Source: JAVXNW01 sp036645575 (lineage in GTDB: Bacteria; Bacillota; Clostridia; Christensenellales; Aristaeellaceae). Taken from it: a stretch of 50,532 nt of DNA. Positions 16,839 to 25,072 of this stretch are shown here, piece by piece. The stretch spans positions 1-50,532 of the forward strand of contig JAVXNW010000004.1 in assembly GCA_036645575.1 (NCBI GenBank). The letters are read 5' to 3'. Each line of letters begins with the position of its first letter. Position 1 is the first letter of the stretch. A program made the position numbers and the translations under genes. The notes below the pieces were generated by a model. That model worked only from the letters and a program-made list of their open reading frames with translations, had not been told where the DNA came from and did not search any database.

Positions 16839-18358
16839 ACGACGTCCTCCTCTCTGAGTGTGGCGGCATAGAGCAGTTTTTCCTGGGTGGCGTCCTCGCT
16901 TGTAAATTCGCCGGTCACGCGCCCCTCGCACAGCGTGATGATGCGGTCGCACAGGCCGATCACCTCGGGCAATTCCGACGAAATCACGACGATGCCGATG
17001 CCCTTGCGCGCAAGTTCGGTGATCAGGTGGTAGATTTCGCTCTTGGCGCCCACGTCGATGCCGCGCGTCGGCTCATCGAGCAACAGCACTTTGGGCGCGG
17101 TCATCAGCCACCGGCCGAGCACCACCTTTTGCTGATTGCCGCCCGACAGGGTGCTGACCAGCGTCTTGGCGCCGGGCGCCTTGATGCGCATGTCCTCCAT
17201 CTGCTTGTCCCACTGGACGGCCTCGCGCCTTTTTTGCATGAACCCATGCGGCGAGAAGGACTTGAGGCGCGGAAGCGACATATTTTCGCCGATCGAGCGC
17301 AGCAGCACCAGCCCCTTGCCCTTTCGGTCCTCGGTCGCAAAGGAGATGCCCGCGTCGATCGCGTCGTGCGGACAGGTGATCGTGACCTGCTTTCCGTCCA
17401 CGTAGATATGACCCTTCATGGCGTGCGGATGCACGCCGAATATGGACTCGAACAGTTCTGAACGCCCAGCGCCAAGTAGCCCGGTGATCCCCAGCACCTC
17501 GCCTTTGTAGAGCGAAAAGGAGACGTCCTTGAGCGAGCGCTTGAAGCTTGACAGCGGATAAGTGAGCGATAAGTGCTCGACGCGCAGCACTTCCTCGGTG
17601 GTCGGCACGTTGTGTTTGGGGAATACCTCGGACAGTTCGCGCCCCACCATCATCGAGATGATCTCCTCGCGGGTGGTCTCCCGCGCGTTCTTGGTGCCGA
17701 TATAGCGGCCGTCGCGCAGTACGGTCAGGCGATCGGCGATCACGAAGACCTCCTCCATGCGGTGGGTGATGTAGATGATGCCCACGCCCTCGGCCTTGAG
17801 TCGCTCAATCACGGAAAAGAGCTGCTCCGATTCGGTCTTGGAGATGGCGCTGGTCGGCTCGTCCATGATCAGGATGCGCGCGCTCAGCGAGATGGCCTTG
17901 GCGATCTCCACCATCTGCTGCTCGCCCACGCGCAGCGACTTGATCGGGCGGCCGGGCTTTATGTCAAGACCCAGCATGTCCAAGTATTTTTTGGCCTCGA
18001 TCTCCTGCGCGCGCTTATCGACCATGCCGAACTTGCGCACGATCTCGCGACCCATGAACATGTTCTCCGCAACCGTCATCTCGCGCACCAGCTGCAGCTC
18101 TTGGTGAATCTTTGCAATGCCAAGCGCGCGCGCCGCGTGCGGACTTCCGATCGTCTCGCGCCGTCCCTCGATGAATATCTCGCCGTCATAATGGGTGAGC
18201 GATCCTGACAGGATGTTCATGAGCGTGGATTTCCCCGCGCCGTTTTCCCCCATCAGCGCCAGCACTTCGCCCGGCGCCAAGGTGAGTTCGACTTGGTCAA
18301 GCGCCCGCACCTGACCAAAGCGCTTGCCAATCCCGGTCATTTTTAGCAGCTCTGCCAT
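16835..18358 (-). CDS. Sugar ABC transporter ATPase with two nucleotide-binding domains (RbsA/MglA type)
   Basis: From ATG 18358 (GAGAGGAGAGG upstream) the protein has 507 residues. The first ATPase half has a normal Walker A, GENGAGKST (37-45), and Walker B LIMDEPTSA. The second half has the degenerate P-loop GLLGAGRSEL but intact signature LSGGNQQK and LLLDEPTRGID, which is the standard asymmetry in this family. It powers the permease and binding protein encoded after it. It is the first gene of the operon. Confidence 0.94.
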   Translation of the reverse strand: MAELLKMTGIGKRFGQVRALDQVELTLAPGEVLALMGENGAGKSTLMNILSGSLTHYDGEIFIEGRRETIGSPHAARALGIAKIHQELQLVREMTVAENMFMGREIVRKFGMVDKRAQEIEAKKYLDMLGLDIKPGRPIKSLRVGEQQMVEIAKAISLSARILIMDEPTSAISKTESEQLFSVIERLKAEGVGIIYITHRMEEVFVIADRLTVLRDGRYIGTKNARETTREEIISMMVGRELSEVFPKHNVPTTEEVLRVEHLSLTYPLSSFKRSLKDVSFSLYKGEVLGITGLLGAGRSELFESIFGVHPHAMKGHIYVDGKQVTITCPHDAIDAGISFATEDRKGKGLVLLRSIGENMSLPRLKSFSPHGFMQKRREAVQWDKQMEDMRIKAPGAKTLVSTLSGGNQQKVVLGRWLMTAPKVLLLDEPTRGIDVGAKSEIYHLITELARKGIGIVVISSELPEVIGLCDRIITLCEGRVTGEFTSEDATQEKLLYAATLREEDVV

Positions 18359-18444
18359 GCGTCCTCTCCTCTCCCTTTCTTTGATAATCTGATCTATTGG
18401 CCAAAAAATCAATCACTTGTTTATCTAAGACCCCTATGTTCTCT

Positions 18445-18450
18445 ATTATA
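18445..18450 (-). promoter_or_regulatory. Probable -10 element of the sugar ABC operon
   Basis: A perfect TATAAT on the minus strand, about 87 nt upstream of the ATPase start. No good -35 lies at 16-18 nt, which would fit an activator-dependent promoter, for example one driven by the AraC-type regulator next door. Confidence 0.4.
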
Positions 18451-18453
18451 AGG

Positions 18454-18536
18454 TTGCGCAAGCGGAAAGTCTCTAGAAATTTCCGACATTGCGCTCTAAA
18501 TTTAGGACTTATTTGCGTCTTGTAATTTTTGCGCAA
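18454..18536. repeat. Two TTGCGCAA palindromes in a divergent promoter region
   Basis: The 8-bp perfect palindrome TTGCGCAA occurs at 18454-18461 and at 18529-18536, 75 bp apart. The first lies next to the minus-strand -10 element and the second within the plus-strand promoter spacer. They could be operator half-sites for a shared regulator. Confidence 0.4.
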
Positions 18537-18548
18537 GTGATATAAAAT
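18520..18548 (+). promoter_or_regulatory. Probable promoter of the aminopeptidase C gene
   Basis: TTGTAA (18520-18525) and TAAAAT (18543-18548) are spaced by 17 nt, about 28 nt before the start codon. Confidence 0.45.
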
Positions 18549-18576
18549 GATGATATCACACACAAAGGAGCATCCT

Positions 18577-19893
18577 ATGTCAAAAGCAATATCAATTGAA
18601 CAGCTGGAAACCCTGCGCGCGGGATTTTTTTCGGACGGGGACAACCTCTTGCGAATGAACGCAGCCATGAAGATGGGGGTGTCGGACGCGGCGGAATCGC
18701 GCGCGGAGGACGTGGAAAACCCAATGATCTTCTCGGTGGAACTTACGAGCGGAGAGGTGACCGACCAGAAGTCGAGCGGGCGCTGCTGGCTTTTTGCCGG
18801 GCTCAACACGATGCGCTACCAGATCATGCGCAAGTTAAACCTCGAGACATTCGAGCTTTCGCAGAACCACATGATGTTCTACGACAAGCTGGAAAAGGCC
18901 AACTACTTCCTCGAAAGCGTGCTTTCCACGATGGATCAGCCGCTCGACAGCCCGCTTATGCGCCACCTTCTCGCCTCCCCCGTGCAGGACGGCGGGCAGT
19001 GGGACATGTTTACCGCGCTGGTTGAAAAGTACGGCTGCGTTCCGCGCGCCATCATGCCGGAGACGTTCCACAGCGCAAACACCAGCAAGATGAACGAATT
19101 GCTCACCTGCAAGCTGCGCGAGGACGCGCTCCTGCTGCGCGAGGCGGGAACCGGCGCATCCTCGCTCAAGGAGAGCATGGTGGCGGAAATCTACCGGATG
19201 CTGTCCATCTGCCTGGGCGCTCCGCCCACGCGCTTCACGTTTGAGTACCGGGACAAGGACAAGCAGTTCTTCCGGGACGAAGACCTGACGCCCAAGGCCT
19301 TTTACGAAAAATACGTGGGGCAGACGCTTGCCGACTACGTGCCGGTCATCAACGCGCCGACGCAGGACAAGCCCTACAACCAGACCTACACCGTCAAGTA
19401 CCTGGGCAACGTCGTGGGCGGGCGGCCGATCAAATACCTGAACCTCCCGTCTAAGGACCTCAAGGCGCTCGCGATTGCGCAGCTCCAGGACGAGTCGCCG
19501 GTGTGGTTCGGCTGCGACGTGGGCAAGATGCATCAGCGCGACCGCGGCATTATGGGCACGCACACATTTGACTACGAGGCGCTGCTGGGCGTGCGCTTTG
19601 GCATGGACAAGGCGGCGCGGCTGAACAGCTGCGAGAGCGTCCTCACCCACGCCATGGTGTTTCTGGGCGTCAACCTGACGAGCGACGGGCGACCCAACCG
19701 CTGGAAGGTTGAAAACAGCTGGTCCAAGGAGCGCGGTCAGGACGGCTACTACGTGATGACCGACGCGTGGTTTGACGAATACACCTATCAAGTGGTGGTC
19801 AACAAGAAGTACTTGACCCCCGCGCAGCTGGACGCCTTCGCGCAAGAGCCCATCGCGCTCGAGCCGTGGGATCCCTTCGGCTCGCTTGCCTGA
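18577..19893 (+). CDS. pepC: Aminopeptidase C / bleomycin hydrolase (peptidase family C1B)
   Basis: From ATG 18577 (AAAGGAG upstream; the frame upstream has no ribosome site) the protein has 438 residues, typical of PepC. The papain-type catalytic residues are all present: Q64 and C70 in DQKSSGRCWLFA, H358 in LTHAMVFLGVN and N380 in WKVENSWS. It is a cytoplasmic cysteine aminopeptidase, usually hexameric, that trims peptides from the N-terminus. No signal peptide is seen. The gene has its own promoter and is followed by the caspase-like gene after 130 nt containing two copies of CCCGCTTTTCTATG. Confidence 0.95.
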   Translation: MSKAISIEQLETLRAGFFSDGDNLLRMNAAMKMGVSDAAESRAEDVENPMIFSVELTSGEVTDQKSSGRCWLFAGLNTMRYQIMRKLNLETFELSQNHMMFYDKLEKANYFLESVLSTMDQPLDSPLMRHLLASPVQDGGQWDMFTALVEKYGCVPRAIMPETFHSANTSKMNELLTCKLREDALLLREAGTGASSLKESMVAEIYRMLSICLGAPPTRFTFEYRDKDKQFFRDEDLTPKAFYEKYVGQTLADYVPVINAPTQDKPYNQTYTVKYLGNVVGGRPIKYLNLPSKDLKALAIAQLQDESPVWFGCDVGKMHQRDRGIMGTHTFDYEALLGVRFGMDKAARLNSCESVLTHAMVFLGVNLTSDGRPNRWKVENSWSKERGQDGYYVMTDAWFDEYTYQVVVNKKYLTPAQLDAFAQEPIALEPWDPFGSLA

Positions 19894-19926
19894 CCCGCGC
19901 AAAGCCGCAATTGCAAAGCGCGCATA

Positions 19927-19977
19927 CCCGCTTTTCTATGAGCGCACGGCCTGCCCGCGCGTGCCCGCTTTTCTATG
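19927..19977 (+). repeat. Pair of 14-bp direct repeats upstream of the caspase-like gene
   Basis: CCCGCTTTTCTATG occurs at 19927-19940 and 19964-19977, 37 bp apart, in the non-coding gap after pepC. Function unknown. Confidence 0.55.
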
Positions 19978-20023
19978 GCGAGCACGAGGGCACGCGCGTC
20001 ATAAATAAGAAGGAGGGGTCTTT

Positions 20024-21535
20024 ATGAAACGCGTGTTTTCCGCTATCTTGGTGTCTGTTCTGTTGCTGGGCGCCCTGCCGCTGGGCGCTGCGGAGCGCTT
20101 GGCCGCCAAGGGCACGACGCTTGTCGGTTTCGACGTGGAGAACTTCTATTTTAAGACCGGCGACATGCTCAAGTTGCCCTACCTGCTTGAATTTTCCGGC
20201 GACCGCTGGGATGAGATCTCCGTCAAGTCCTCCCGTGAAGACCGGCTAAAAATCGTAACCAAGCGCGAATTGGACGCCCAAGCCGCGCTGCGCGCGCCGC
20301 TTCCCGCAAAGGCGGACGAGGAGCCGCCCCGCCCGTGGCTGGACGACGATCACGAGTTCTACGCCATCGCGCTCAAGCCGGGCAAGGTGACGTTGACCAT
20401 CACCTCGGGCGGCTTTTCCGATGCCCGAACCTTTATGGTCAAGAAGGCGGTTCCGGTTCGCGTGGTGCTCAGCGCGAGCGAGACCTCCATGCCGGTCGGG
20501 GACACCCTCAAGTTGGACGCGCTCATCTACCCTGCCGCCGCAAACCAGCGCATCACTTGGTCCTCCGGCAACAAGCGTCTGGCGACGGTCGACAAAAGCG
20601 GCGCCGTCACGGCCAAAAAGGCGGGCGCCGTCAAGATCACCGCAAGGGCGGCCAATGGCGTAAAGTCGGTCTGCACGGTTCACATATTAAAGCAGCAGCC
20701 GCCCGCCACCCCCACCACGGTGCGCGTGCTGGCGATCGCCAACGACCTCTACCGCAGGGATCTGTGGGAGATGACGCCCATCTGTCGCTCGCAGGAACTG
20801 ATCAACGCGGCGCTCAAGGGCTCCACCTACGCGGGAAGCGGCGTTGCCCGCTGGGAGCGCTGCCGCAGCCTGACGGCCGATATGATGATTCGCAAGTTGG
20901 ACGAGTTGGCCACGTGGGGGACGGACGACAACGACATCACCGTCTTCATCTACTCAGGCCATGGATACACGGAAAATGGGAAGAGCTTCTTGGTCGGCAC
21001 CGACGCGACCGATACGACCGGCTTTTTGAGCGTCGACGACGTGTCCAGACGCCTTGACAAGCTGAAGGGCAAAGTCTACGTGATGCTGGGCTCCTGCTAT
21101 TCCGGCGGGTTCATCGGCAAGGGAATCGGCAAGGGAATCGGCGCGCCCGCCGGGGTCTTCAACAAAGGCGTGCTCAATTCCTTCACGCGCAAGCCGAAGT
21201 CGTCCATGGCCGCGCCCCAATACCACGTGCTGACGGCGTCGGCCGGCGACCAAGAGGGGCTGGGCTATTTTGACAATCAATACGGGCACATCTCTATATT
21301 TGAGTTTTTCCTGGCCTATGGCGGCGGATACACGGTGCGCGACAAAAAGAGCAACGCCATCAAGCGCCTCGGCACGCTCCCGGCGGACGCAAATGGCGAC
21401 GGAATCGTCACTTTTGACGAAGCCCACCGCTTTACCAAGCAAAAATCCGCCCAATACTTGGCCCAATACGGCGACGTGATGGACGTGCAGGTCTATCCCG
21501 ACCACGACGAAACCCCGCTCTTCGGAAAGAGCTGA
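20024..21535 (+). CDS. Secreted caspase-like (clan CD) protein with Ig-like and EF-hand-like segments
   Basis: The protein has 503 residues with AAGGAGG before its ATG. Signal peptide about 1-23. A poorly recognised N-terminal region follows to about 140, then a bacterial Ig-like (BIG2) domain at about 145-222 (ITWSSGNKRLATVDKSGAVT). The caspase-like domain spans about 232-500, with catalytic H313 in YSGHGY and C358 in GSCYSGG. A canonical 12-residue calcium loop (D455, N457, D459, I461, T463, E466) is embedded near its end. It probably acts outside the cell as an Arg/Lys- or Asp-directed protease, possibly Ca2+-dependent. Substrate and role are unknown. A strong hairpin follows. Confidence 0.85.
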   Translation: MKRVFSAILVSVLLLGALPLGAAERLAAKGTTLVGFDVENFYFKTGDMLKLPYLLEFSGDRWDEISVKSSREDRLKIVTKRELDAQAALRAPLPAKADEEPPRPWLDDDHEFYAIALKPGKVTLTITSGGFSDARTFMVKKAVPVRVVLSASETSMPVGDTLKLDALIYPAAANQRITWSSGNKRLATVDKSGAVTAKKAGAVKITARAANGVKSVCTVHILKQQPPATPTTVRVLAIANDLYRRDLWEMTPICRSQELINAALKGSTYAGSGVARWERCRSLTADMMIRKLDELATWGTDDNDITVFIYSGHGYTENGKSFLVGTDATDTTGFLSVDDVSRRLDKLKGKVYVMLGSCYSGGFIGKGIGKGIGAPAGVFNKGVLNSFTRKPKSSMAAPQYHVLTASAGDQEGLGYFDNQYGHISIFEFFLAYGGGYTVRDKKSNAIKRLGTLPADANGDGIVTFDEAHRFTKQKSAQYLAQYGDVMDVQVYPDHDETPLFGKS

Positions 21536-21561
21536 CCTTTTTCGTTCCGATCAACGGAAAC

Positions 21562-21593
21562 CACAGCCCGGGCATGAGAATGCCCGGGCTGTG
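21562..21593. terminator. Strong hairpin between convergent genes
   Basis: A perfect 14-bp stem (CACAGCCCGGGCAT at 21562-21575, complement at 21580-21593) with a GAGA loop, without a marked T-run on either side. A second inverted repeat, GAACCTGCCCG (21608-21618) with CGGGCAGGTTC (21633-21643), spans the stop codon of the next gene. Confidence 0.6.
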
Positions 21594-21621
21594 TGATCCT
21601 CGGGCGCGAACCTGCCCGGCG

Positions 21622-22461
21622 TTATAATCGCTCGGGCAGGTTCACCTGCTCCAAGCGGATATTCATCTCGCCCACCCGCGAGTGGCCAAAGCTCCCGTGG
21701 CAATCGGAGCCTGCGGTGACGATCAGGTCGCGCGCGCTTACCAATGCCAGCAGGCACTGCGTCGTCTCCCGCGTATGCAGCGGATAGTAGCACTCCGCGC
21801 CGTCCAGCCCGCGCGCGAGCAGCGCGCGCACCCGCTCTTCAAACGCCGCGCAGGAAAGGCCTTTCAGCGTATGCCCCGCGTGCGCGAGCACCGCCTTGCC
21901 GCCCGCCAGGTGGATGGTCTCGAGCAGGTCGTCCAGCGCCGGAAACCCGGCCTGCGCGTAATCCACGCCGTAGCGCGCGTAAAGCGGCATGCCCGCCTTG
22001 AGGCTGTCCGTCACGCCCTTTTCCGCAAGGTACGCAAGCCCCTTCCAGCCGCCCTGTGACCGATCGCAGGAAAACGCCGCGTACTCCTCGAGCGACAATG
22101 CCGGGTATTCCGGCTTCATCCGCTCAAGCAGCGCTTCGCTCATCTCATCCAGCAGCCGCCTGCTCCTCTTCGCGAGCGCCAACAGCCTTGCGTTTCCCGC
22201 GTCCGCGCCATAGCACAATATGTGGTACTGGATGCCCGCCTCGGTGCACTCAAGCTCCGCCGCCGAAATGAGCCTGATGCCCGCCGCCTCGCAGTACTTC
22301 CGCGCCTCGCGACTGCCCTCAAACCCCTCGTGATCCGCAATCGCCAACACGCCCACCCCGTTTCGCACCGCCTCCTCGACCGCCGCCTGCGGCGACATCG
22401 AGGAGTCCGAGTACCAGGTGTGGACGTGCAGATCGACGTAGGGATTAAGCGTGCTGCCCAT
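21622..22461 (-). CDS. PHP-domain phosphoesterase
   Basis: The protein has 279 residues from ATG 22461, or 285 if it starts at 22479; neither has a good ribosome site and both overlap the end of araD. The metal-binding motifs of PHP enzymes are in order: DLHVHTWYSD, IADHEGF, SAAELEC, VLAHAGH and AGSDCHG. Members hydrolyse phosphate esters, for example 3',5'-nucleotide bisphosphates or histidinol phosphate. The small size and stand-alone domain fit the YciV/RnaAM-like group, but this is not certain. It is cotranscribed with araD. Confidence 0.85.
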   Translation of the reverse strand: MGSTLNPYVDLHVHTWYSDSSMSPQAAVEEAVRNGVGVLAIADHEGFEGSREARKYCEAAGIRLISAAELECTEAGIQYHILCYGADAGNARLLALAKRSRRLLDEMSEALLERMKPEYPALSLEEYAAFSCDRSQGGWKGLAYLAEKGVTDSLKAGMPLYARYGVDYAQAGFPALDDLLETIHLAGGKAVLAHAGHTLKGLSCAAFEERVRALLARGLDGAECYYPLHTRETTQCLLALVSARDLIVTAGSDCHGSFGHSRVGEMNIRLEQVNLPERL

Positions 22462-23146
22462 AGTAGGCGTTTGCGCCATGCTTGCGGAAGTAGTGCTTGT
22501 CCATCAGCGCCTGCGGCGCGGGGGGCACGCCGGGATTCACGCTGTTCATCTTGCGCGCCATGTCCGCGCACACCTCGAGCACCGCCGCGTTCTCGACCGC
22601 CTTTTGCGCGCTCGCGCCCCACGTGAACGGGCCATGCTTGCGCACCAGCACCGCCGGGGTCGCCATCGGGTCGATCGCGCGCGTCTTAAACGTCTCGACG
22701 ATCACAAGGCCGGTGTTGTACTCGTAATCCTTTGCGATCTCTTCGGCCGTCAGCATCCGCGTGCAGGGCACCGCGCCATAAAAATAGTCGGCGTGGGTGG
22801 TGCCGTAACAGGCAAGGTCGATCTCGGCCTGCGCAAACGCGGTCGCCATCGTGGAATGGGTGTGCACAATGCCGCCCAATCCCGCAAAGGCGCGGTACAG
22901 CGCCAAATGCGTGGGCGTGTCGGACGAGGGATTGAGCGTCCCCTCGACGATCTTCCCCTCTATATCCATCACGACCATCTGCTCTGGGCGCATTTCTTCA
23001 TACTTGACGCCGCTGGGCTTGATCGCAATCAGCCCGCTCTCCCGGTCGATCGCGGACACATTGCCCCACGTAAAGGTGACCAATTGGTACTTCGGCAGCA
23101 GCATGTTCGCCTCGAACACCTGCTCTTTTAACGCCTTGATCGTCAT
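22445..23146 (-). CDS. araD: L-ribulose-5-phosphate 4-epimerase
   Basis: The protein has 233 residues from ATG 23146 (TAAGGAGG upstream), the length of Escherichia coli AraD. The class II aldolase/epimerase zinc site is visible: H95 and H97 in VHTHST, and H171 in VRKHGPFTWG. D120 (THADYF) and Y229 (NAYYGQ) are where E. coli AraD has its catalytic residues, which favours epimerase over fuculose aldolase. It converts L-ribulose 5-phosphate to D-xylulose 5-phosphate. No araA or araB lies nearby, so the pathway partner is elsewhere. Confidence 0.9.
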   Translation of the reverse strand: MTIKALKEQVFEANMLLPKYQLVTFTWGNVSAIDRESGLIAIKPSGVKYEEMRPEQMVVMDIEGKIVEGTLNPSSDTPTHLALYRAFAGLGGIVHTHSTMATAFAQAEIDLACYGTTHADYFYGAVPCTRMLTAEEIAKDYEYNTGLVIVETFKTRAIDPMATPAVLVRKHGPFTWGASAQKAVENAAVLEVCADMARKMNSVNPGVPPAPQALMDKHYFRKHGANAYYGQHA

Positions 23147-23226
23147 GTGACGCCTCCTTAACCCGGGCGCGCAATGCCGCTTTCCCCGCTTGTCCATTGC
23201 CCGCCGGACGTTTTCTCCCTGCAAGG

Positions 23227-23916
23227 TCAGTTTCCGCCCATCGCCTGCCTGCGCTGCCTGACCATATCGGCGGCGCGCTGCAATTCCTTTTCGACGTTGA
23301 TCAGCATGTCCTCGCCATACGCGCTGGCCTCGAGCTTGCGCTCGTTGGCCTCCGCGCGCGCCTCGTTGACGATGGCGCGGGCTTCGTTCTGCGCGGCGAT
23401 CTTGATCGCGTTTTGGTCGATCATCGCGCGGGCGCGGATCTCGGCGTCCTTGATGATCTTGTCCGCGCGACCCTGCGCCTCGTCGATCATCTGCTGGGAG
23501 CGCTTCTCCGCCTCGTCGATGGAGGCGCTCACCCGCACGTCGGCGGACTGCAGCTTGTTGGCTGCCGTGCGCTCCGCGCTGACCAGGATGTTCTCGCGAT
23601 CGCGCATCACCTGCTCGGCATATTGAATCGCCAGCGGCAGGTTGCCTCGGATGTCTTTGAGGATGTCCATGCACATGTCGGTGTCCACCAGGCGCTTTCC
23701 GGTAAGCGGCACCACGCTCGCATATTCAATGGCATCCTGCAAGTAGTTGAGAAGCGTCATCAAATACGTATGGTCGTCGTCGTTTGTCTCATAGGGCGCG
23801 CCGCCCTGTGCGCCTTCCTGCGCGGCCTGCGCCTGCGGCGCGCTCTTTCCCGCCTTGCCCGAATTGTCCGCCTTGCGCGGCCCCTCGTCAAAGAACATAT
23901 CCTGATCGCGATCCAT
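23227..23916 (-). CDS. Coiled-coil protein of unknown function upstream of the coaD gene pair
   Basis: The protein has 229 residues from ATG 23916; GGGGGA is correctly spaced for this codon, not for the in-frame TTG at 23922. The first 60 residues are low-complexity and acidic or Ala/Gly-rich. From about 60 onward the protein is helical, with a long Ala/Glu/Arg coiled coil (about 105-225) carrying repeats such as ADKIIKDAEIRARAMIDQ. No membrane segment or catalytic motif. Proteins of this layout resemble DivIVA-like or ATP synthase b-like scaffolds, but I do not recognise a named family. Confidence 0.6.
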   Translation of the reverse strand: MDRDQDMFFDEGPRKADNSGKAGKSAPQAQAAQEGAQGGAPYETNDDDHTYLMTLLNYLQDAIEYASVVPLTGKRLVDTDMCMDILKDIRGNLPLAIQYAEQVMRDRENILVSAERTAANKLQSADVRVSASIDEAEKRSQQMIDEAQGRADKIIKDAEIRARAMIDQNAIKIAAQNEARAIVNEARAEANERKLEASAYGEDMLINVEKELQRAADMVRQRRQAMGGN

Positions 23917-23956
23917 GTCCAATCCCCCTTATATACGCTAACGCTTGTCCCTATAC

Positions 23957-23989
23957 TTTATCGATATGCCTCATATTTTATCGATATGC
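23957..23989. repeat. Tandem duplication of the coaD 3' end
   Basis: TTTATCGATATGC occurs at 23957-23969 and 23977-23989, so a 20-bp unit is duplicated. The second copy contains the last codons and stop of coaD; the first lies just beyond it. Confidence 0.7.
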
Positions 23990-24448
23990 GGCCTTTACCT
24001 CTTTCTCGATCTCGCTTGGCAAAAGCCCGTCCGCGTCGCCACCCAGGCGCAACAACTGCCGAACCATGGAGGAACTGACAAAGCTCAGTTCCGGACTGCA
24101 CTGCATGAACACGGTTTCGAGTCCATACAGCTTGTAAAACGCGTCCGCCACACTCTTCTCCGCCAGATAGTCGCCCTCTGAGCGAAGGCCCCGCAAAATC
24201 GCGTCCGCGCGGGCGTTCCGGCTCGCGTCAATCAGCAGCCGTTCGCCGATCTCGACCCGCAAATTCGGCATCTCCCCCAAGCACTTTTTGAGCAGTGCCG
24301 CGCGCGCCCAAACGTCCAGCACCGCGTGCTTGTCGGGGTTTCCGATCACCATCACGATGACCTCTTCATAGAGCGCCGCCGCGCGCCGCGCAATGGCGAC
24401 GTGCCCGATCGTGGGCGGATCAAAGCTGCCCGGATAGATCACCCTCAC
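23978..24448 (-). CDS. coaD: Phosphopantetheine adenylyltransferase
   Basis: The protein has 156 residues and starts with GTG at 24448, which forms a GTGA overlap with the rsmD stop codon. The nucleotidyltransferase motif YPGSFDPPTIGH (residues 5-16) and the C-terminal segment SSSMVRQLLRLGGD (usually SSSxVRE) identify it, with RGLRSEGDYLAEKSVADA between them. It transfers AMP to 4'-phosphopantetheine, the penultimate step of coenzyme A synthesis. The rsmD-coaD order is common in Firmicutes. Confidence 0.96.
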   Translation of the reverse strand: MRVIYPGSFDPPTIGHVAIARRAAALYEEVIVMVIGNPDKHAVLDVWARAALLKKCLGEMPNLRVEIGERLLIDASRNARADAILRGLRSEGDYLAEKSVADAFYKLYGLETVFMQCSPELSFVSSSMVRQLLRLGGDADGLLPSEIEKEVKAAYR

Positions 24449-25014
24449 AGCGCGCCCCCCCTTTCCCGCACAAACGCGACCGACGCCTCGCCATAGTGCC
24501 GCTCGTCCGTCATCTCAAAGGACGCCGGCAGCGAAAGCGGTTCCCGCGTCAAGTGCTCCATGACGATCAGCGCGTCCTCGCAAAGCAGCCCCAGCGCGCT
24601 CAATTTGAGCGCAACCTGCGCATAGAGCTGCGTCTGTCTGTAGGGCGGATCGAGAAACACCAGCGAAAACTGCTTCCCTTGCCCCTTGGCAATTTCAAGC
24701 GCCTTTGTCCAGTCGCCGTTAAGCAGCGTGCACTTGTCTTCAACCCCGACAAGGGCGATGTTGCGCGCAATGGCCTTGACCGACGCGCGCGCGCAGTCGT
24801 TGAGCAGCGCGCATTGCGCGCCCCGGCTGAGCGCCTCGAGCGCCAGCGCGCCCGATCCCGCAAACAGGTCGAGCACGCACGCGTCCTCAACGCGCACCAT
24901 CAGCATGTTAAACAGCGACTCGCGCACGCGGTCGGTCGTCGGTCGCGTATCCATGCCCTCGGGGGCAAACAGCTTGCGCCCCCGCGCGCTCCCGCCAATG
25001 ATGCGCATACTCAT
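24445..25014 (-). CDS. rsmD: 16S rRNA m2G966 methyltransferase
   Basis: The protein has 189 residues with GGAGA 8 nt before the ATG at 25014. It starts with the family motif MRIIGGSARGRKL and RPTTDRVRESLFNML. The S-adenosylmethionine site is LDLFAGSGALALEALSRGA and the catalytic N-6/N-2 methylase motif is DPPYR. It methylates guanine 966 of 16S rRNA during 30S assembly. The next gene overlaps by 4 nt. Confidence 0.95.
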   Translation of the reverse strand: MSMRIIGGSARGRKLFAPEGMDTRPTTDRVRESLFNMLMVRVEDACVLDLFAGSGALALEALSRGAQCALLNDCARASVKAIARNIALVGVEDKCTLLNGDWTKALEIAKGQGKQFSLVFLDPPYRQTQLYAQVALKLSALGLLCEDALIVMEHLTREPLSLPASFEMTDERHYGEASVAFVRERGGAL

Positions 25015-25072
25015 TGCGATTTCTCCATCTGCTCTATTTTAACATAGAGCGGTTTAAGTTACAAGCGGTTCC

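Noticed and set aside
18835..19902. Minus-strand frame of 355 codons opposite pepC
   Set aside because: Composition is typical of antisense shadow in GC-rich DNA, and pepC has intact catalytic residues and a promoter.
22445..23674. Longer araD frame from 23674
   Set aside because: The upstream part overlaps the coiled-coil gene and has no similarity to AraD; ATG 23146 has TAAGGAGG.
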